A stretch of 64,000 nucleotides of DNA. Source: Enchytraeus crypticus (Eukaryota > Annelida > Clitellata > Enchytraeida > Enchytraeidae). A model generated the notes under the pieces. That model saw only the letters and a list, made by a program, of their open reading frames with translations. It was not told the DNA's origin and did not search any database. The position numbers and the translations under genes were made by a program. Positions 1 to 11,256 of this stretch are shown piece after piece; position 1 is the stretch's first letter; every line of letters begins with the position of its first letter. The stretch covers positions 239,001-303,000 of the forward strand of contig CAJHZI010000766.1 in assembly GCA_905160935.1 (NCBI GenBank), read 5' to 3'.

Positions 1-144
1 AATAAAATTACCATAATTATATTGGCCATCAGGCTAGTCGTCGTGTGACTTCGTATATCTTCCAACTTACAAGCAAAATATTCGTTTATGAATTCTGACA
101 CAAAGCAAAAATAGGTGCCACAAATCAAAACAAAACCAGTTAAA

Positions 145-190
145 TGAGAGAGAGAGAGAGAGAAAGAGAGAAAGAGAGGGAGAGAGAGAA
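145..190. repeat. (GA)n microsatellite
   Basis: Run of GA dinucleotides with a few AA and GGG interruptions. No coding content is seen around it. Confidence 0.9.
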
Positions 191-297
191 CTGTGTTTAT
201 TAATTTAACGAGGTTGGGTCTTTAAAATATACTTGTACGATCAACATTCATACTGTGCAATAGCAAAGGAACTGACAATTGTACAAGATTATGAAAT

Positions 298-408
298 ATC
301 ATCATCATCATCATCCCTCAAATCCCAGCTCAACCAGGGTCGGGATACAAATAGACAGTCGCAAATCCTATCTGTCCCACACCGCACCACCAGCCAATCC
401 CCTATTTA
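298..408. mobile_element. Fragment of dispersed repeat family C (CAT/GAT-tailed)
   Basis: A (CAT)n stretch is followed by a unit containing AACCAGGGTCGGGATACAAA and ACCACCAGCCAATCCCCTA. The same unit recurs near 8370 and 52530, and in reverse orientation at 14500-14625 and 18070-18240, each ending in a CAT/GAT triplet run. It has no coding capacity. A short non-autonomous element with a triplet tail is the likeliest reading. Confidence 0.65.
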
Positions 409-592
409 GATTATGAAATATACAACTATTATATATGAATCTTCACTAATTAAGAAATGGCTGCAAAGTAACAATTTAACAAATTATGTATTCAGAGGTA
501 GAAAATTGTAGTTATAATTCGAGAATAATATATTCTGTAATTTATTAAGTTGTTTATCCACGTGCATTTATAATAAGTCCTGACATTTACAT

Positions 593-735
593 ATACTTTG
601 GACTGATTTTCTGGATTTTGGAATTTGCACGGTTTTTGGACCTTCTTTTTGCTTTTTGATTTTGTCTCAATAGTGCTCGATGTTGTCATTGATAACTGTA
701 GCACTCTAATTGTTATTATTATTATTATTTTTACT
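593..735 (+). mobile_element. 5'-truncated LINE 3' tail (same family as 61.5-64 kb)
   Basis: The segment with TCTGGATTTTGGAA, GGACCTTCTTTTT, ATAGTGCTCGATG and GTAGCACTCTAATTGTT, ending in (ATT)n, matches the 3' end of the L2-type LINE at about 63735-63890 almost word for word. Only the last part of the element is present. It ends about ten bases before the splice acceptor of the ZIP exon, so its T-rich tail forms part of that acceptor's pyrimidine tract. Confidence 0.8.
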
Positions 736-744
736 TTTCTGCAG

Positions 745-1113
745 GTATGGACACTGTTCATAGCCATCATCGTTCACAAGGTTATCATGGCTTTCACTGT
801 AGGACTTCGCTTTATCGAGAGCCTACGCTCTGTGCGCACAACAGTCCTCTACGTCATCATCTTCTCCATTACGTCACCGATAGGTATCGGTATAGGCCTG
901 CTCGTGTCGGAGACGGGCAGTAACGGCTTCGAGACGACGGTGATCAGCGCAGTGCTTCAGGGAGTGGCCACAGGCACCTTCCTCTACGTCACCTTCTTTG
1001 AGGTCCTCCTCGAGGAGATGACCAACAATCAGAACAGTGGCAAGGTGCTCGCTGTTATCATCGGGTTCTCCTGCATTACACTGCTGGAGCTGTTCGGAGA
1101 ACATGATGACTAA
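745..1113 (+). CDS. ZIP zinc transporter (SLC39A1/2/3-like), last coding exon
   Basis: This is the C-terminal 122 codons of a ZIP family zinc importer, an eight-helix membrane protein that moves zinc into the cytosol. The exon opens in phase 0 after the acceptor ending CTGCAG at 744 and closes with TAA at 1111-1113. Recognisable parts are the helix carrying HK (FIAIIVHKVIMAFTVGLR), the SPIGIGIGLL loop and helix typical of the ZIP-I group, and the GTFLYVTFFEVLLEEM segment, where family members have a conserved acidic pair. The usual metal-binding H of the HK motif is kept. Earlier exons, including the histidine-rich loop, lie outside the window. It could be SLC39A1, 2 or 3; one exon does not decide. 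Confidence 0.9.
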   Translation, partial: VWTLFIAIIVHKVIMAFTVGLRFIESLRSVRTTVLYVIIFSITSPIGIGIGLLVSETGSNGFETTVISAVLQGVATGTFLYVTFFEVLLEEMTNNQNSGKVLAVIIGFSCITLLELFGEHDD

Positions 1114-1270
1114 AGGTCAACGTGATGACTGGTGATGACTAATGGCCAACGTGATGACTGGTGATGACTAATGGCCAACGTTTTGACTAATGATGACTAT
1201 TGGCCAACATTATAACTAATTATCAACGTGATGACTAATGGCCAATGTGATGATTAATGGCCAACGTGAT
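1102..1270. repeat. 19-20 bp tandem array starting at the ZIP stop codon
   Basis: Degenerate tandem copies of GTGATGACTAATGGCCAAC run directly from the last codons of the ZIP gene. The GAT GAC TAA of the stop region is itself the first repeat unit, so the array was built from the stop codon into the 3' UTR. Seven or so copies are visible and diverge with distance. Confidence 0.85.
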
Positions 1271-2587
1271 ATCTAGTGGCGAAGTAGGAGCTCAGTGCTG
1301 GAGTTGTGAAGAAGCTATGCTAGGAGGAAGTGTATCGAGTCGTTTAGTGTCATTGGGCCGCCCTGAAGCCGATGATGAAGGGGTTTAGAAAGAATTAGGC
1401 TTTTGTGGTCTCTAGGAATTTAGCAAGATTCACTGATTCATTTCCATTTAAAGAATTAGTTAAATTCTTTAAAATACGTCTTAACCTTGTTTATTTTATC
1501 TTGTCGAAGGCTGCATGACGCATCTCGGTTTTGCAAATGCATGGTCTGTGATTTTGATATAACTATTGCGTTTGAAACGATTTTAAGATTCGTGAGCAAA
1601 TTGTAAACTGGAATTATTGCTTGAAACCGTCATTTCAACGACTCATTTTTCGTTCAGTGGCGATTAATCGTTTTGGCTTTGACTCATTATTTTGAAGATG
1701 AACTGGGTTGATGAACTTGCGTGACGCTTCTACTAACGTCGATCTTTCTAGAACATTATAATTTGGGGCCATGAACAAGCGTTTAACCAACCCTCTGATC
1801 TTGAGTCATTGGGGGTAGTTTTATATAACATTCAGGCATTTATTATATATTTACCTATTTTTCCATTGGCTATTTAGCTTTTTGAGAGATATCTAGACAA
1901 TAGTCAATCTTTTCATGTAGATAATTTTTTGAACTTTACTTTGTGTTTCATATTTTATTATCGTGTAATATTGTAACGCATAGGTATTAGTTATTGGTGC
2001 ATAACGAGATATTTCGAAATATTTGTATTCGTAGATATTGTATTTTATAAGAGCTCGTTTTGTATAACGCATTGAACAAATACTTCGATTATGCAAGAAT
2101 TTTGTATGTTATTAGCATATCTAATTGTCTGGATGGTTAGCCTTTAGGCTACCTAGTGTAGCATTTCATCTACCTGTTGTAACAAGACTTGTGTGTTTCC
2201 TGAGAGTCTAAGTACATTTCATTTTTCTCTCGTCTTAAAAATCAACCGGAGAATATTTTAATAATTTTTCTCTTCTTGTTAGGTTTTAGACGGAGCATTA
2301 AAAGTTAGGCATAAACTATATTAGGGCATTAGACGTTAGGCACAACTATATTTTAGTATAATTAATTTAGTATGTCTTGTGCTTATTAGCACTGAATTGT
2401 GCTGCTGGGAAATGAATTTTCGCTTTTGAGCATACATCTCGAAAACGTATAATTTTATTCTGTTATTTTTTTTAGGTTTATTGAACCTTAGAGGCACAGC
2501 AAAGCACAAATAGTTATACTATTTTAATTAGGTACAGCTCCAAGTCGGGATTCCAGTGATGTGTATTTGTTGAGAACCCTCTAGATA

Positions 2588-2588
2588 T

Positions 2589-2646
<58 letters not shown>

Positions 2647-2662
2647 TATAATTATAATTATA
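2588..2662. repeat. (AAT)n microsatellite
   Basis: Imperfect AAT/AATAAT triplet run with a few GAT and TAT interruptions. Confidence 0.9.
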
Positions 2663-3279
2663 AAAGTGACCAGTTGAGAGCATGCTTACCTTTTAATTAG
2701 AATGCCATCTGTTCAAATCCCAACCTGACTGTATCTTGTTGTAGGAATATTAATAAGTTTTATCATGTCTATAAGTAGCTAATGTTAATATTAACCTATT
2801 TCAGACGTAACGTATTTGCAGGAGAAACGTTCGAAGATAAAACATGTTTTTATTTAAGTTGTAATTATGTAGAATTTTGTTGTATTATTCATTGTTGAGA
2901 GATCATGGTTCATATAGTAATATCGCTTTTATGTTATAATGCTCAATCTTTTACCCATCCAGTTTGTGATTACCGATTAGTGAATTACTGATTATAGGTT
3001 GAACCTCATTTGCTTAAAACTTTACGTGGAAACCTATTTTTCTTTTTATGCGATATTATTAAACGCTTATTTGCATAATAATGGTACAAGTAAAATGTTT
3101 TTCCTATTAAATAGACTTTCTGCTTGGTTTTATAATGACTGTTGATACAAGATCTGGGTTAATCCTTCTCTGATTATATTATTAGGTTATAATTCTTACT
3201 CGAAAGTAAAGAATCTCTCGGGTGATTAACATTATAGTAATTGCAGTGATGAATAAGTGAGCACGTTAAGCTTTAGTAA

Positions 3280-3780
3280 GAGCAGCCGCTGTATTAAATC
3301 ATGATATCATAAGTGCAGGGTTTGATTAAATAATGCCATGATGAGTGTAGTCTTTGATTAAATCATGCTATGATACGAACAGTCTTTGATTAAATTATGC
3401 CATGAGAAAGAAAAGGGTTTGATTAAATTTATGATATGATAAGTGCAGTGCTTCATTAATTAATACTATGACAAGTGCAGTGTTTGATTAAATCATGCTA
3501 TAAGTGCAGTGTTTGATTAAATCATGCTATAAGTGTAGTGTTTGATTAAATGATGCCATGATATGAGTAGTGTTTAATTAAATCATGCAATTATAAGTGG
3601 AGTGTTTGAGTTAACATGCTGTGTTCGATGAGATCATGCTATGATAGGTGCAAGTGCTTGATTAAATAATCGTATGATAAGTGACGTGCATGATTAAGTC
3701 ATGTGACAGCTGTGGTGCTGAATTACGTATTGGTATGTTAAGTATTAGTGTTTAATTAAATCGAACTACGACAGGTGCTG
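3280..3780. repeat. Degenerate tandem array, about 30-36 bp units
   Basis: About twelve diverged copies around AGTGTTTGATTAAATCATG followed by CTATGATAAGTGC. Unit length varies through small indels. No coding frame persists through it. Confidence 0.8.
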
Positions 3781-3934
3781 TACAGGTCGTCGTGTGTTGT
3801 AGCACTGGATGGTAACCCTCCAATCTATTGAATCTGTTTATTGCTCAACTGATGCTCTCTGTTTTCTAAGTCAGTCTCTGAACTGTTGAATGCCGGTTGA
3901 TGGGTCCTGTACCCGGAATATTTTAAATAGATGA

Positions 3935-4200
3935 CTTCGAGTGTCTCGGTAGCTCTGTGTAAGGTCGTTAGGTCATATCATAAAGTTTAATGGCTGTTCT
4001 AAGGTCCTGGGATCAATCCCAGTAGAGCTGATCAGAGAGTAAAATCTCGGACATTCACCATTCAGCGTGTAGCGTGTTACGGTATGCCTGACGTCTTGCA
4101 GAGAAATCTTTCCGCTTCCGGCTTCTGTGCTTAACGTTAAACCTACATTAAAAAGTAGACGGCTTGAGGTCTGCATCACATTCGAACTTCTGAGTGGGCA
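3935..4200 (+). mobile_element. tRNA-like SINE, family D
   Basis: Begins with a Pol III A-box-like CGGTAGCTCTGTGTAAGG, followed by a B-box-like GGGATCAATCCC and then AATCTCGGACATTCACC. The unit at 24660-24840 has the same order (TAGCTCAGTATGTAGAGC, then AATATCTCGGATATACAC). Two copies in one window with a tRNA-type head suggest a SINE. Confidence 0.5.
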
Positions 4201-5674
4201 ACAACAATAGGAAAAGAGTTGTTTAAGAAACTGTGATAAAGCAGGCGATCAGTTTAACGCCTGTTTTCGTTATGCGCTTTGACATACTCGCTTAGCAATC
4301 ATTCAGCAACTGTGACCTTGAGTTTAATAGACAGTACATTTTCGAATAAAGGCTTCATTATTAGGATTTATATTTCATACAGATTGAAATTTTGAGCTCA
4401 GATTTTTGACGAGGAAGTATTGATTAGGCTATTTACTAGACAATGGAGATCTATGTAAACCAGAATAAAGTTTGATAGCGATATACTGATTTAGTTTCTC
4501 AATATTAAACTTGTCTTGTTATGCAGTGCCTATCAGAGACATATTTTCGATATATTCTCATGATATCAGAACAAATATTTTGTATTTGTTGATTTTTAAA
4601 TAAATTGTTATAAAATTTCTGAAAGTCATGTTTTAGTACTTTGATATAAATCCAGCCATTGTAACTTTAATTGAATATTTACTACTATACGTATTCATTT
4701 GATTTGACAATGAAGGAATATCATGTCCAGTACTAATTAAGAGTTTTGCTACGCCTCGAGCTACAGTTGTGTTCACGATGCTGGCTAGATATGCGTACTG
4801 ACTGGACCATTATAATGTCTCGAGCCAGCATGGCGAGCAAAACTCTCTAGTTAATATATTTCGAAGGTTTTACTCGCGAAATTGCTCGTCGTTGCGTACA
4901 AACTAGAACATTTCATGACGAGCCGAGCCAAACCCAGGATTAGTTCGTTGTGAAAAATTGAGTTAGTACGCATCGCGAACACATTACGCCAGTTAGTATT
5001 CAGCTTTAAGATAAATTTGGCAGCTGAAAATGGGAAACTTTTGGGCGCAAAACTTTTTGCTCGTGTTCTTAAAAAGAAGCTTATATAAATACAATTAGTG
5101 TTTAAGTAACTAATATTTAAGTAATTTAGTAGTTAAATACATTTACTGTTTAAATACCGAGATAACTATAAAGTTCTAAACCCGCCTCAGCGACTTGGTT
5201 CCTGCTCGTTGAAAGCAAAACTAAGGCATGTGATTAATTACTATGTATATAATATTGAGTAACCATCAAAATATGCTTTGAAATAATTCCTTACACTTCA
5301 TGGTAATAAATAAATAGATGTTTTTCTCTAATAATAAATAGTTGGTGGTTCAAGTACAAGAAAAATGATTTAGTTTGTTAATTAAGGGTCCATCCATTAT
5401 GACTGTCTAGATACTGTAAAACTAATATTTGAGCCACGAGGCTGAAGCCACTCTGTGCAATGATAGACCATGCTGATATCTATCACTTTTGAAATTTCTT
5501 ACCTTGCTTGTCTATGCACTAAGTTGTTTGAGCATTGAACTGTTAAATCACTGACGTATAAATTGTCGCCATTTGCGGGGAATAATTTTTGATCATACGG
5601 TTACACAAATGACAACCACATGTGCTGAACTTCCCTTGCTTAGTTGCAGTTTTGTAGTTTTGCAAGTTTGATTA

Positions 5675-5905
5675 TTTCCTCCTTTCTCTTCATAGTTAGA
5701 TGCAATCGTTGTCTTTGATAGCGCACTGATGGCAGTCGGTGCGGATATAAGAATAACCTTCCCACACCCTGGGGAGTTTTAACTCAAAGCTCTCTACACT
5801 CGGACTTCCATGATGATCACCAATCCTTGTATAAACGGCGCCGGACGTAGATTAACCCATTTATTGACGCGTAACTAAACCAGCTGCGCTATTTTCGGCT
5901 CTAAT
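5675..5905 (-). mobile_element. SINE family B copy
   Basis: Reverse-strand copy of a roughly 250-bp repeat also seen at 7515, 22505, 39000, 48540 and 53008. On the sense strand the family starts with an A-box-like TAGCGCACTTGGTT and GCGCGTCAATTGA, then GGTTAGTACT and GAAGACCGAGTGTTGACAGC, and ends near GAGGAAGGAGGAAA. A tRNA-derived SINE is likely. Confidence 0.7.
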
Positions 5906-6834
5906 TCTTGATCGCCACTTTCAAACACGTGCAGTAGGTCGAGTAGATTATTGAATTGTGAGATTCCTTCATTTGATTTTCAGAAAGTCAACATCCAGGA
6001 TTATGTTCATATAGAAATGCTTTTGTTCCTCTCAGAACGTTGTTTGGCCGAAGTGTGCCTCCATTTCTTTTACTTACTCCTTCGCATCTACGTCTGCTCT
6101 CATATGAAAAGTTTCATTGGAGGTTCACACTCTACTTCCCTGTTACTTCCACTGGTGATCGACAAAGAGCCGTTATCGGTGAAGAAACTTTCCATCGTGT
6201 CTCTCCAATGTTCTGGATTTTGTTGTCTACTTTCTTCATATTTGGATGACTTTGACTTCATAGAACTTAATGCCGTTGTGGACGATCGTATCTTACTAAT
6301 TGCTTAGCTGCACTAAGCAGTGGTATAGACTTACAGTTGTAGCAACAACAACAACATTAGCAAGTAGATTAATGCTACTGTTATCACCGACAACATCGAA
6401 CATTATTAACCAAATACATAGGCCTACAGCCTACCGATTAAGAAAAAACAAAAGAATCCAAAACGGTGCAAATTTTGAAATCTAGAAAGCCCGTCCTAAG
6501 TGCACTGGCCCGCTCGTATCGAGACCGCCTTCACATCCCGAAGTAGTGACGAAACGGACACTAAATCTAAAATCTTAACATTGCAGCAGTGTGCATTGTA
6601 TACACGAATATGCATATATCATGTACAAATTGTACATATTGTCTAATTGTTGAGGTTTGCATTTCATTGCTCATCACACGGAAGCCGAACGCAAAATATA
6701 TGTATGGATAGTTCCGGTTTTAAGTTTGTTAGCTTATTTTCCGTCCTCTACATTTAGTTTTCATACTCTAAAGCTAACTCTATACTCTACTCTAATTGGA
6801 GCTATTGTTATAATGATTATTTTCAGTTTTATTA

Positions 6835-7365
6835 GGCTACTATTATATTTATTATTATTACTATTTATTTATTTATTATTATTATTATTATTTTTTTATA
6901 ATTATATTTTTTAATTTTTATTTTTTTAATTTTACCCAGGTGTAAAGAACCTGGGGTTTGATAAAAACGATTCAAGCAATACGTGCTGAATCGCCGCCCG
7001 GCTACTCGAGGTCATCAAACGGCTTAAAAGAATTATTGAAGCAGACTGCATTAAATCTTTGCAAAGTCATGGAAAGCCTTTGCCAAAGAAAAGAAGTCTC
7101 TCGCTTATCGCCGGTTTGCTCTGCAATAAGTCTGCCTATGCCATTAATAAAGTCAACTCCTTCGGGATTCATCGGGCCCATGGTTTCAATAGCCACCGGA
7201 ACAACTTCATATCCTAAGGACAGATCACGGTATTTATCCAACTTCCTAGAGGCGGCATGAACAGCAGCTCCACCGGCTGTGACTGAAGTCGTATTCAGGT
7301 AGGAGTTTGCCATAGTATCAAAAATTATTATTATTACTATTATTATTATTATCATCATCATCATC
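6835..7365 (-). mobile_element. Retroelement 3' end with RT-polyprotein fragment, hairpin and (TAA)n tail
   Basis: On the minus strand, 7310-7002 reads as a protein fragment containing VVPVAIETMGPMNPEG and GDKRETSFLWQRLSMTLQRF. This signature is found at the C-terminal end of reverse-transcriptase polyproteins in many invertebrate genomes. It is followed by a short GC-rich stem-loop (6934-6956) and a TAA-rich tail. The reading frame continues into the adjoining triplet repeat at its 5' side, so the copy is truncated. The clade assignment is uncertain. Confidence 0.7.
6934..6956 (-). other. 3'-terminal stem-loop of a LINE
   Basis: ACCCAGG and CCTGGGG pair across a nine-base spacer. An identical hairpin occurs at 34621-34642, also next to TAA repeats. 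A conserved 3' hairpin beside a short-repeat tail is what the reverse transcriptase of some LINEs recognises. Confidence 0.6.
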
Positions 7366-7514
7366 GAAGTATGATCATCACATCGTCATCATTAACACTA
7401 TCATTATTATTATCGTTATTATAGTAAATATTATCATTATAATAATAAAGAATATTAATATAAAAATACAACAATAACATGTAGGACTATTGTCGTCAAT
7501 ACATAAATATATTA

Positions 7515-7755
7515 GGGGCGGGATTTAGCGCACTTGGTTTAGCTACGCGTCAATAAAGAAGTTAAGCTAATTCGGACATGGTTCGTGCAAGGATGGGTGC
7601 CTACCATGGAAGACCGAGTGTTGACAGCATTGAACGAAAAAGGTTCCCAGGGTTTTGGAAAGTTATTGTTAAATCCGCACCGACTGCTATCAGTGCTATA
7701 TCAAAATCAACGATAATTAATAACTCTGAAGAGGAAGGAGGAAATAACGAAAACG
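7515..7755 (+). mobile_element. SINE family B copy
   Basis: Sense-strand copy: GGGCGGGATTTAGCGCACTT, CTACGCGTCAATAAAG, GGAAGACCGAGTGTTGACAG, then AGAGGAAGGAGGAAATAACG at the end. The short open frames within it are not gene-like. Confidence 0.75.
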
Positions 7756-8366
7756 ACAAAGCATGGGCCTTAAAAACAAGCGTCTGTCCTGACCCAGTGG
7801 GCAGTTAACAAAAGACAACAAAGCTACGGATTAAAAGCTAAGTTTTCCTACACAAAAGAAGTTAGTTAAACGGAGTAATTGTAAAATTCAAATTTTCTGT
7901 CCAAGATTTTGAAATGATTTTTCGAAGCAATACATCTTGTCACACTTCATGCATATTCAGTTTTAAACATTTAAACCGAAAGCCTTTCACCTTAAATAAT
8001 GGACTAGTATTTAACCAATAGGCTAAAGCAGAAATTGCAGCTTCATTTGTAGATTTGATCTATTAGCATGTGTTTGACGTCACAACATATTTACAAATAT
8101 TTAGGTTTTAGGCTACAATATTTTCAACTTAAAATAAGTGCTGGCGAAGGAGAAACATTAATTGCAGAATTAATTACATAATGAGGTGACTTAGCGAATA
8201 TTGAATAAATTGAAAATGTTTTTTGTTGTTTTGTATAAAAAATTGACCTTATAAATGCTACTTACAAGGCTCTTTTCAAATTTTAAGTTGGACTAGTGAA
8301 AGGATATTTCTGAGATTAGAAGCATGTTTATGTTAGAGACATAGGATAACTCTAGTATCTCAATAA

Positions 8367-8690
8367 ATCATCATCGTCATCCTCCTTCCGTGAATCCCAG
8401 TTTAACCAGGGTCGGGATTCAAATAGACTGTCTCAAATCCTCTCTGTCATACACCACACCACCAGCCAATACCCTATTTGAGAGTTTTCTTCTCGTTTAA
8501 ATTTCTATAGCAATTTATGGAGCCTACACGCTCACCAACCGAATGCCTTTTCTGATTTGGTATGGATCTAAGTCGCCTTCTACGACACGTGCAGTCACCG
8601 GTTGGTCAACTCTTCAAACAATCCGGACGCAACACGGAGAAACCCTAGTATCTCTATACAATCTATCTAATATCTCTATACAATCTGAAA
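8367..8690 (-). mobile_element. Dispersed repeat family C copy
   Basis: In reverse orientation this matches 14375-14625: head containing CGGTTGGTGAGCG and GGCTCCATAAATTGCTA, then AACCAGGGTCGGG, ending in a CAT/GAT triplet tail. A 50-base local duplication of the (A)TCTCTATACAATCT type sits near 8650-8690. Confidence 0.6.
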
Positions 8691-9269
8691 TTTTTAAGGT
8701 GAAAAAAATTCAATCATACACAGTTGCACGAAAAATGCTAATCTTCTGCATGAGGCATACTTAGCACAGGTCTGATGATATGAACTATGGAGACCCCGAT
8801 GACCTGTGAAATTCATATGATACGGGAAATCTTCATTTTTCTAAATGTTCGCAATTTTGCGTGGTCGAAAAAATGTTAAAGTTAAAATGTGCTTGTGGTT
8901 CATAAAATTTAAAACCTTGTGTAGAATCCAAAACAGTTCGTTAAGAAGGTAAACTGATACGACCATTTTGTGAACTTTTTATTTAATTTTGTGAACTTTT
9001 TATTTAATTTTATTTAAATGTTTATTTAATTTTATTTAAATAATTCAATCATTTCACACAATAGAGATAGAAAAGTCTCACAAAACACAGCAATTCACAT
9101 GAAATGAAAAGGACATAAAGGTTCGAAGACTCTAACATGTGCCCTGATAAAAGAATAAAATAATACAAGATTTAAGCTTCATTTCATTATAAAAGCATTT
9201 ACACCATTACAATGATCCCAATATTTACAGTAAAATGCATGTATATGCTAAGCTATAAAATCAAATATT

Positions 9270-9965
9270 TACTCAAATCAATTTTAAATTGCTTTTAAAT
9301 GCACTAACACAATTTATCGTGACCACGGAGTCTGGTAGTGAGTTCCATGGTTCACAGACTCTAATAGAGAAAAAATATCTTCTAGTGTTGACTCTGGATT
9401 GGTCCGTATATAACGTCAGTGAATGACCACGAGATTGCCTACTAGACAATAGCAATCCATAATCCTCCGGTTTACCTCCAATGAGCCCATTCAAAATTTT
9501 AAAACAAAATACCAAATCAGAATGTAACCGTCTACGTTCAAGAGTTTTCAGATTCAAAAATGTTATCCTGTCTCTATAGGGCATGTTTTCTAGCTGTCGT
9601 ATTCGCCTAGTGAAATACCGTTGCACCGATTCAATTTTTAACATATCACCTACCAGATGCGGTGACCAGATAGGAGAACAATAATCCAGAATAGGCAGAA
9701 TAAATGATTTATATGCAATAAGTAACAGTCTGGTATCACGAGTTTTGAAGGCTCGAAATAAAAAGGAAATACATTGTTTAGCCAAAGACACTATCTTAGC
9801 TATATGTGCAGAAAAATTAAGTTTAGAATCAATCACAATACCTAAATCACGCAACTGATCAACAGAATTGATTTCAATATTTTCTACTTTATTAAGTTTA
9901 TCCAAATTTGAAAAGTCTTTATTAGTGATATTCATCGTACAACATTTTTTGATTGATATTCCTAA
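9270..9965 (-). pseudogene. CR1/jockey-type LINE, reverse transcriptase C-terminal fragment
   Basis: The minus-strand open frame 9935-9273 (220 codons) has the post-RT region of non-LTR elements: RDLGIVIDSKLNFSAHIAKI, FILPILDYCSPIWSP, IESVQRYFTRRI and a CEPWNSLPDSVV ending. The catalytic RT motifs are absent, so the copy is 5'-truncated. The element at 55.7-57.5 kb has the same domain order and similar motifs ([15 protein letters not shown]), so both are of one broad type. Confidence 0.85.
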
Positions 9966-10274
9966 TTGCTAATTCTTTGCCCATATTGACAATTAGTCTA
10001 AACTCTTTTGAAAACTTTCCAAATCTGCATTACATTTAATTACAGAGTATAATTTTACATCTTTTGTTAATCGCCATGTGAAATTGGCCTAAAAAAAATA
10101 CAAGTATGACGAAAGGTAAGAAAGTTAAATTCGACGAAGCTGAGAAGCAGAGAAGAAAAGAGGAAAGGACGGAGACTTGTGAGGGCCATTCATCCGGTAC
10201 AATAACCATCCACATCAGCAACTACCGCAGGAGTCGTACAGTCAGGTGTGTACCAAAACACTCTGCTCATTGGA

Positions 10275-10345
10275 CTGGATTTGGTTCATAGTGCTCGATT
10301 TTGTCATGGACGACAATAGCACTCTAATTCTTTTGTTGTTGTTGT
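10275..10345 (+). mobile_element. Short LINE 3' tail
   Basis: CATAGTGCTCGATTTTGTCA and AATAGCACTCTAATTCTTTTG match the tail of the L2-type LINE at about 63800-63860, followed by a (TTG)n stretch. It is a severely truncated insertion. Confidence 0.6.
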
Positions 10346-10434
10346 TGCACAGCTCATGGAAGATTTACTCTCATATTCTTTACAAAATATTGACTTTATT
10401 ATAGACATTTTGTGCATGATGCAGATTCAATCAA

Positions 10435-10500
10435 TCAATCAATCAATATGAATTTAACGTCCAGTTCCTCGCCATAAGGCAATGTCAGGGACGTCTCTTG
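10435..10500 (-). mobile_element. LINE 3'-terminal motif (GACGTTAAATTC)
   Basis: On the minus strand this reads GGGACGTCTC reversed with TGACATTGCCTTATGG and GGACGTTAAATTC followed by (ATTGATTG)n. The same block is seen at 60590-60660, at the ends of the other L2-like copies. Confidence 0.6.
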
Positions 10501-11144
10501 CAGACACTATACAAACAGGCGCCAAAGCACCACACGATGACGACTGAGTACAGAGAGACCACAAGAGAAAGCGAGATCAAAGCAGTGCAAGTCCAAGATC
10601 CAAGGCAAGCGGGTAATAATTTAATTACAGTGATAATAATTCATTCAATAATTCATAATTCATTTCAATGATTTCAGTGACAATATAAAATGCTCAAATC
10701 TAACATTTATGTGGTGTATTGAGATGACTTACTTAACAATTGAAGTGGTTAGATAAGAAGTGTAAAATAGTCGCCATCCTGCGACTGACCAGAAAATTGT
10801 TCAAATCCGTTAAGAATTTTAAGAAAGTGAAATTTCCGTCTATTCCGGTTAACTATTCAAATTTTGATATTGAACTATTACAGTAAATGAAGCAAATTGC
10901 AAGATAATGCTAAGCATCATTTCCAGTCAGCCTACGTTAAATACAATTCAACTCAATGAAATCAAAATTAATCGCCTGTCTCTAAACTCGACGGGTGTGC
11001 CACAGATGCCTCATAAAATATACAACTACAGGAATTAATTAATTAACACCCAAACACAGTGTTGAATAGGACGAAGAACGTACGAGATTCGAACTCTTAT
11101 TAGAGTCAGCACGCATAATGTTATTTATTTGTCATCGTTTTAAG

Positions 11145-11256
11145 GTTGGCGGAGCGAAATGAAGACCCCGTGGATCTGGAAGACTGCCCTGTGAAGAAGA
11201 GAACCTTCACAGATATTCGCTTCCTCGTGATGCTAGCCGTCTGCATCGGCCTTATG
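11145..11256 (+). CDS. SLC44A1: SLC44A1-like, first exon seen (N-terminus and TM1)
   Basis: Starts after TTTTAAG, one base completing a codon from an unseen upstream exon. Encodes EDCPVKKRTFTDIRF followed by TM1 (LVMLAVCIGLM), matching the RSCTDI segment of CTL1. Donor GTCTGT, phase 0. An in-frame stop with no ATG lies upstream, so a separate 5' exon is required. Confidence 0.85.

Larger units (their letters stand above)
1271..5670. other. Spacer without recognised gene
   Basis: No exon with conserved protein sequence and splice sites was found on either strand. Contents seen are an (AAT)n tract at 2588-2662, a tRNA-like B box near 2715, the GATTAAAT-type array at 3280-3780, and a SINE-like unit at 3935-4200. 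The first part is probably 3' UTR and downstream flank of the ZIP gene. The rest shows nothing I can name. Confidence 0.5.

Noticed and set aside
5951..6307. 118-codon open frame
   Set aside because: No family motif, no splice context, overlapping frames of similar length, and composition like the surrounding spacer.
10106..10291. ATG frame MTKGKKVKFDEAEKQRRK as the first SLC44A1 exon
   Set aside because: Its best donor (after 10 bases, GTAAGA) leaves phase 1, but the exon at 11145 needs phase 2. The rest of the frame is antisense or LINE-tail sequence.
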